A stretch of DNA of 8,730 nt from positions 8,022 to 16,751 of the forward strand of contig PLBX01000026.1 in assembly GCA_003135495.1 (NCBI GenBank), in the 5' to 3' direction. The notes under the pieces are model-generated. The model worked only from the letters and a program-made list of their open reading frames with translations, made no database searches and had not been told where the DNA came from. How positions within the stretch are numbered: the first letter of the stretch is position 1; the number at the start of each line of letters is the position of its first letter. A program made the translations under genes and the position numbers. Of this stretch, positions 6,215-8,730 are shown piece after piece. Source of the stretch: Acidobacteriaceae bacterium. GTDB taxonomy: Bacteria > Acidobacteriota > Terriglobia > Terriglobales > Acidobacteriaceae.

Positions 6215-6333
6215 TTCTTTAGGTGGTCTACTTACTACCAAGCCTTTTCTTCTTGGTCTCACGGTCTTATGTCCCAAGCCTTTTTAGGTGTTGCTGTTGT
6301 AGGTCACTAAGACATCCAGCAGACGCCAGTCGC

Positions 6334-6347
6334 GGCGGCACGCCGCC
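6334..6347. repeat. Short GC-rich inverted repeat
   Basis: GGCGGC (6334-6339) and GCCGCC (6342-6347) form a 14-bp near-perfect palindrome. No T-run follows on either strand, so it does not look like a standard terminator. It lies between the repeat array and the zinc-finger-like gene. The remainder of 6285-6430 is non-coding as far as I can see; 6385-6430 is relatively AT-rich. Confidence 0.35.
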
Positions 6348-6437
6348 ACTAGGTGCATGACATAGTGAACAACAGCCTGCACAACATCCTGAAAGATTTA
6401 CAACATTTTGGAAGAACATACTGAGAAACACCCTACA

Positions 6438-6586
6438 CCGTAAACTCAACGGGTGGTCACCGTTCAACTTGCGGACGGAATCCGTTGAACTTACGGTAGG
6501 TCTCACCGTTGAACTTACGGTAGGTATCCGTTCAACTTGCGGCTGGTAGCCGTTGAGTTTACGGTAGGTCACCGTTGAGTTTACGG
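6438..6586. repeat. Iteron-like array: seven 15-bp repeats on a 22-bp period
   Basis: Copies begin at 6438 (inverted), 6460, 6482, 6506, 6528, 6550 and 6572, so spacing is 22 bp except one 24-bp step. The core runs CCGTTGAACTTACGG, an imperfect palindrome with CCGT/ACGG ends, and a 7-bp linker is often TAGGTCA. Three variants exist: TTCAACTTG (6460, 6528), TTGAACTTA (6482, 6506) and TTGAGTTTA (6550, 6572 and the inverted 6438). The array starts 5 bp after the stop of the winged-helix gene and is flanked on the other side by relatively AT-rich DNA. Two helical turns per unit is typical of plasmid iterons bound by a Rep protein. It could also be a partition site or an operator cluster, or fold as RNA. 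The repeat structure is certain; the origin function is inference. Confidence 0.85.
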
Positions 6587-6591
6587 TAGGT

Positions 6592-7140
6592 CTATTCATC
6601 ATCTTCTTCCTGCACAGCGGTCTTCTTGGTGAACTTTCCCCGACTATTGCGCCGCTGGCTGGCGGCTGTTCCCTTGCGGCTGCCGTCCTCATAACGCGCT
6701 GGACGTTCTTGGTCGTAGCGTTGGCTGGGACGCTGGTGCGCATCCAGCATCTTCTCCACCACGAAGTATTCTGCGTGCGGTGTGTTGTTATCATCTTTCC
6801 ACGTGCGTTCAAGGATGACACCGTCGTTCACGAATCGTTCGATGAGTTTTTCCACGGTGGACAGGGACTTGCCAATTTTCAATGCCAGCTTCTTTTGGGA
6901 CATCCAGCACCAGCCAGTTTTCTCGTCCGCGAACGGCGACTCCGCGTCTGGATAGCTGGCTTCTTCGTTTCGCATAGCGAGAACGGCGAGTTGAGTCAAC
7001 AGGAACCGCGCCGTGGCGTTCCAGTCGTATAGATTGGAGTCTGTGATCTTCCGCGCCAGCGAGTGTTCTTCCTGTGACCGGAACAACTCTGGATTGGCTT
7101 TCTTGATTTCTTGCGCCTTGGCGAATGCTTCCTTACTCAT
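6592..7140 (-). CDS. Winged helix-turn-helix protein, possible replication initiator
   Basis: From the ATG at 7140 this is 182 residues; AAGG lies about 10 bp upstream, and a GTG at 7167 would add nine residues. The segment about 36-128 is a winged helix: a first helix pair ending near A61, then G76-W-C-W-M-S-Q-K-K-L-A (the HTH lead), T95-V-E-K-L-I-E-R-F as the recognition helix and a wing at 107-127 ending in Y125-F-V-V. This resembles HTH_36-type domains found in phage and plasmid replication proteins and in DnaD/O-like initiators. The last 50 residues are basic, then acidic (E-E-D-D-E), and probably disordered. The iteron-like array begins 5 bp after the stop, which supports an initiator that binds those repeats, although a repressor is equally possible from sequence alone. 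Confidence 0.7.
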   Translation of the reverse strand: MSKEAFAKAQEIKKANPELFRSQEEHSLARKITDSNLYDWNATARFLLTQLAVLAMRNEEASYPDAESPFADEKTGWCWMSQKKLALKIGKSLSTVEKLIERFVNDGVILERTWKDDNNTPHAEYFVVEKMLDAHQRPSQRYDQERPARYEDGSRKGTAASQRRNSRGKFTKKTAVQEEDDE

Positions 7141-7143
7141 TTG

Positions 7144-7221
7144 GTCTATGCCTTGTCGTCTATGCACGATTCACGCTGGTGAGGCGCTGGTGGAAGCGTT
7201 CCGGGGACTGGCTGCATAGAC
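7144..7221. repeat. Three copies of GTCTATGC upstream of the winged-helix gene
   Basis: GTCTATGC occurs at 7144-7151 and 7158-7165 as direct repeats 14 bp apart, and as an exact inverted copy (GCATAGAC) at 7214-7221. The third copy sits in the loop of the hairpin at 7202-7239. They lie in the likely leader or promoter of the winged-helix gene and could be binding sites for it or for the HTH proteins across the gap. Confidence 0.5.
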
Positions 7222-7239
7222 AACGTTAGCCAGTCCCCG
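7202..7239. repeat. Perfect 12-bp inverted repeat (strong hairpin)
   Basis: CGGGGACTGGCT (7202-7213) is followed after 14 bases by its exact reverse complement AGCCAGTCCCCG (7228-7239). The stem is GC-rich and would be very stable in RNA or single-stranded DNA. No T-run follows on either strand. It lies in the 341-bp non-coding gap between the divergent winged-helix (7140) and HTH (7482) genes, upstream of the former. Possible roles are a single-strand origin, a leader structure or a recombination or operator site. From 7240 to 7470 I see no gene and no other strong structure; promoters for both flanking genes probably lie there. Confidence 0.8.
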
Positions 7240-7481
7240 CGCTTTGATCTCTTGCGAGAACCACCACTGACTAAATACTGCGGACTCGATAAATTGCGAT
7301 TGTTCATGTCCGCTTGTACTAGAAGCCAAGTCAGCGTCTAAAGAAGGTTGTCGAAAGCCAGTTTCTTTCCATTAACTCGCGACCGAATCTGGAAATTCCC
7401 ATTGTTGTTGGCGTTTTTGTCCGTCAAAGATCGCCGATGAGTTTGCAAAAGTAATTCGCGATCCATCTGAGAGAGGACTTT

Positions 7482-7733
7482 GTGAGTCGATACCGCGAGA
7501 TCAGGCTAGCGACGGCTGAAGTGGTTGGCATCTGCGTTCTACGGAGGGTAAGCACGGAAAAGGCGCATGCTGCGATTCGGGACATGATCGTCGCCAATCC
7601 CGGCATGTCCTACCAGCAGATAGCGGACCTGCTTGGTTGCTCCAGATGGCTTGTTTACCAAGTTGCAGTTGAGTTCGACGTGCGACGACCCAGAGGCGCA
7701 GGCAGTCCGTCTCGCCGCAGGGAGACGCGGTGA
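7482..7733 (+). CDS. Small HTH protein
   Basis: This is an 83-aa basic protein starting at a GTG with the strong ribosome binding site GAGAGAGGAC just upstream, which decides the start. Residues about 42-64 (M42-S-Y-Q-Q-I-A-D-L-L-G-C-S, then W-L-V-Y-Q-V-A) are a helix-turn-helix of the type seen in small DNA-binding regulators; the helices before it (26-38) complete a three-helix bundle. The tail (68-83) is Arg-rich. The stop overlaps the GTG of the next gene in GTGA, so they are coupled. I do not recognise the family. It probably binds DNA, perhaps as a regulator of the divergent winged-helix gene. Confidence 0.7.
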   Translation: MSRYREIRLATAEVVGICVLRRVSTEKAHAAIRDMIVANPGMSYQQIADLLGCSRWLVYQVAVEFDVRRPRGAGSPSRRRETR

Positions 7734-7981
7734 AGCGCAAGAAGCATTTCGATTCTCAGCGTGCGTTCGAGTTCATCTGGCAGGACGCGGATCAGGACGG
7801 AATCTGGCTCGGCGATGCGGTCGAATTGGCGGCAGAATTTGACGTGTCCGAGGATGCTGTGGAGGCGGTCCTAGACGAGCTTCGCACCAGACGACTCATT
7901 GAGAAGCTTTATACGGGGAAATACATCATCGTGAACTGGCGGGAGAAGGACGAGACGGTCGCGAACTTTCTAGGCTTCTAG
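7730..7981 (+). CDS. Small acidic winged-helix-like protein
   Basis: This 83-aa protein starts at a GTG overlapping the upstream stop by 4 bp. The pattern is W17 (aromatic strand), G24-I-W-L-G-D-A-V-E-L-A-A-E-F, then V39-S-E-D-A-V-E-A-V-L-D-E-L, L56-I-E-K-L and G63-K-Y-I-I-V-N-W as a beta wing. This is the layout of a small winged helix in which a first helix selects 'D-V-S' and the second reads DNA or a partner. It is acidic, while its coupled neighbour is basic, so the two could form a complex. The stop lies 12 bp inside the end of the converging cysteine-peptidase-like gene. The exact function is unknown. Confidence 0.65.
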   Translation: MKRKKHFDSQRAFEFIWQDADQDGIWLGDAVELAAEFDVSEDAVEAVLDELRTRRLIEKLYTGKYIIVNWREKDETVANFLGF

Positions 7982-8455
7982 CGAGAGGCAGCCGTCATCA
8001 TTCTGAACATCAGATTGATCCGTCTGCCCGCTCTGTGGCTCTCGACCGTTTCGCCGCTTGATTTCCCACGCCTCGTAGACGCAGCGTGCGGTCGAATCGA
8101 AACGGTCGTAAACAATTCCGTCCTCGACCGCAACGACGTGGTTCGCCTGATGCAGGATGAACGAGCCTTTAGGATAGCGCCGCGCAAACTCGCTAGCCTT
8201 CATGCGCGGCTGTCCCTTCTTGGCTGGGAAGGACAGCTTGCGGACGACGCCAAGTTCCCCCTTTTCAAGGTAAAGTTTGATGTTGAATCCCATTGAGCGG
8301 TACGTTCCCTGCAACGTATAGAGAACATCCCACGCTTCGGGGAAGGTGTAGCCGCCTGCCTTGGAGAGCGCACGGACTTGGCAGTCGCCTTCGTCCAGTC
8401 CCTTCGGCTGGCGGAATCCAGCACCAGCGTCAAACTTGCGGAAACTGCCTGCCAT
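7970..8455 (-). CDS. Papain/C39-like cysteine-peptidase-like protein of phage type
   Basis: This 161-aa protein shows G23-D-C25-Q-V-R-A-L-S-K-A at the start of a helix, the usual place of the nucleophile in papain-like and C39-like folds. It then has F99-I-L-H-Q-A-N-H106-V-V-A-V-E-D-G-I-V-Y-D117, where H106 is the candidate general base and D117 (or D120) the acid. Small phage and plasmid proteins with 'G-D-C-x-V-R-A-L' plus 'G-H-V-x-A-V-x-D-G' are common and unassigned. The C-terminal 28 residues are polar and Gln/Asp-rich. The ATG at 8455 directly follows the TAA of the upstream gene with no gap, so it is probably translated by coupling. No signal peptide is seen, so it would act in the cytoplasm. 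Peptidase activity is inference. Confidence 0.65.
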   Translation of the reverse strand: MAGSFRKFDAGAGFRQPKGLDEGDCQVRALSKAGGYTFPEAWDVLYTLQGTYRSMGFNIKLYLEKGELGVVRKLSFPAKKGQPRMKASEFARRYPKGSFILHQANHVVAVEDGIVYDRFDSTARCVYEAWEIKRRNGREPQSGQTDQSDVQNDDGCLSLEA

Positions 8456-8730
8456 TTACGCCATCCTCGGCTCGTTTGCTCCAGCCGGATCGAGCGGAAT
8501 CCCCTTGCAGTTGACCGAGTACCGCACGCCAGCGCGTCCCTTGCACTTCGGCACGGAATGCAGGTGCGTCTCATTGGCTTCCGAGGACAATGTGATAAGC
8601 GATCCCTGTTTGGCAAGGAACTTTGTAGCTGCGTCGCCATTCACAGGCTTCACTACGAAAGGACGTTCCGCGCCAGTGGAGACGATCCACACTGTGGCGT
8701 CATTTCCCCGGTCTTCGTTGTGCTGATGCG
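8456..8730 (-). CDS. Unrecognised protein, 5' end cut by the window
   Basis: The frame is open from the right edge to the TAA at 8456, giving at least 91 residues. An internal GTG at 8692 could be the start (78 aa), but no ribosome binding site is clear and the frame continues beyond 8730, so the true start may lie outside. The sequence has no recognised domain. It is rich in small and charged residues, with strands such as V-W-I-V-S and P-F-V-V-K-P-V. Two cysteines occur, at P-K-C-K-G and N-C-K-G, too few for a clear zinc site. It directly precedes the cysteine-peptidase-like gene, with TAA abutting ATG, so the two form an operon. Confidence 0.6.
   Translation of the reverse strand, partial: HQHNEDRGNDATVWIVSTGAERPFVVKPVNGDAATKFLAKQGSLITLSSEANETHLHSVPKCKGRAGVRYSVNCKGIPLDPAGANEPRMA

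Noticed and set aside
5765..6310. 181-aa plus-strand open frame opposite the zinc-finger-like gene
   Set aside because: It lies antisense to a frame with conserved Cys pairs and has no ribosome binding site or recognisable domain.
6334..6347. Rho-independent terminator at the GC-rich palindrome
   Set aside because: No T-run on either strand and a loop of only 2-4 bases.
6438..6586. CRISPR array
   Set aside because: The repeats are 15 bp with 7-bp linkers that are themselves similar; there are no unique spacers of about 30 bp and no cas gene.
6267..6821. 184-aa minus-strand open frame across the repeat array
   Set aside because: The repeat period (22 bp) is not a multiple of three, so it yields shifting repetitive peptides, and the frame overlaps the winged-helix gene in another frame. 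It is a shadow.

Overview
The window looks like accessory bacterial DNA of moderate GC content, most likely a plasmid, an integrated element or a phage-derived region. I cannot fix the host; the combination of an SRAP protein, a DUF429 protein and small acidic helix-turn-helix proteins would suit an environmental bacterium such as an acidobacterium, but that is a weak guess. No rRNA, tRNA, transposase, integrase or CRISPR array is visible. The gene density, frequent changes of strand, small unknown genes, GTG starts and 4-bp stop/start overlaps all suit a mobile element.

Layout. (1) 1-3681, minus strand: five co-directional genes, transcribed from right to left. They are a DUF429 protein broken by a one-base frameshift (2999-3681), an RNase H with a C-terminal extension (2150-2980), an unrecognised 133-aa protein (1659-2060), an SRAP DNA-crosslink/abasic-site protein (923-1627) and an HTH plus ImmA/IrrE zinc metallopeptidase that runs off the left edge (1-873). 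A promoter with a 13-bp palindrome in its spacer sits before the 133-aa gene. (2) 3738-5056, plus strand: a compact three-gene operon of a PD-(D/E)XK-like nuclease, a GIY-YIG-like nuclease overlapping it by 4 bp, and an ASCH-domain protein. It diverges from the DUF429 gene. (3) 5072-7140, minus strand: a winged-helix protein resembling replication initiators, a zinc-finger-like protein and a free-standing RarA/MgsA C-terminal-like protein. Between the first two lies an array of seven 15-bp repeats on a 22-bp period, which I read as iterons of a replication origin or partition site. (4) 7482-7981, plus strand: two small overlapping HTH proteins. (5) 7970-8730, minus strand: a papain/C39-like cysteine-peptidase-like protein and a partial unknown protein, both phage-like in character.

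How the parts may work together. The central and right parts (winged-helix protein, iteron array, strong hairpin at 7202-7239, RarA-like protein) look like a replication and regulation module. The left part carries DNA/RNA maintenance enzymes (RNase H, SRAP). The nuclease/GIY-YIG/ASCH trio is the best candidate for an undescribed system, such as defence or modified-nucleic-acid restriction. Its domain assignments come from motifs read by eye, and its function is inference.
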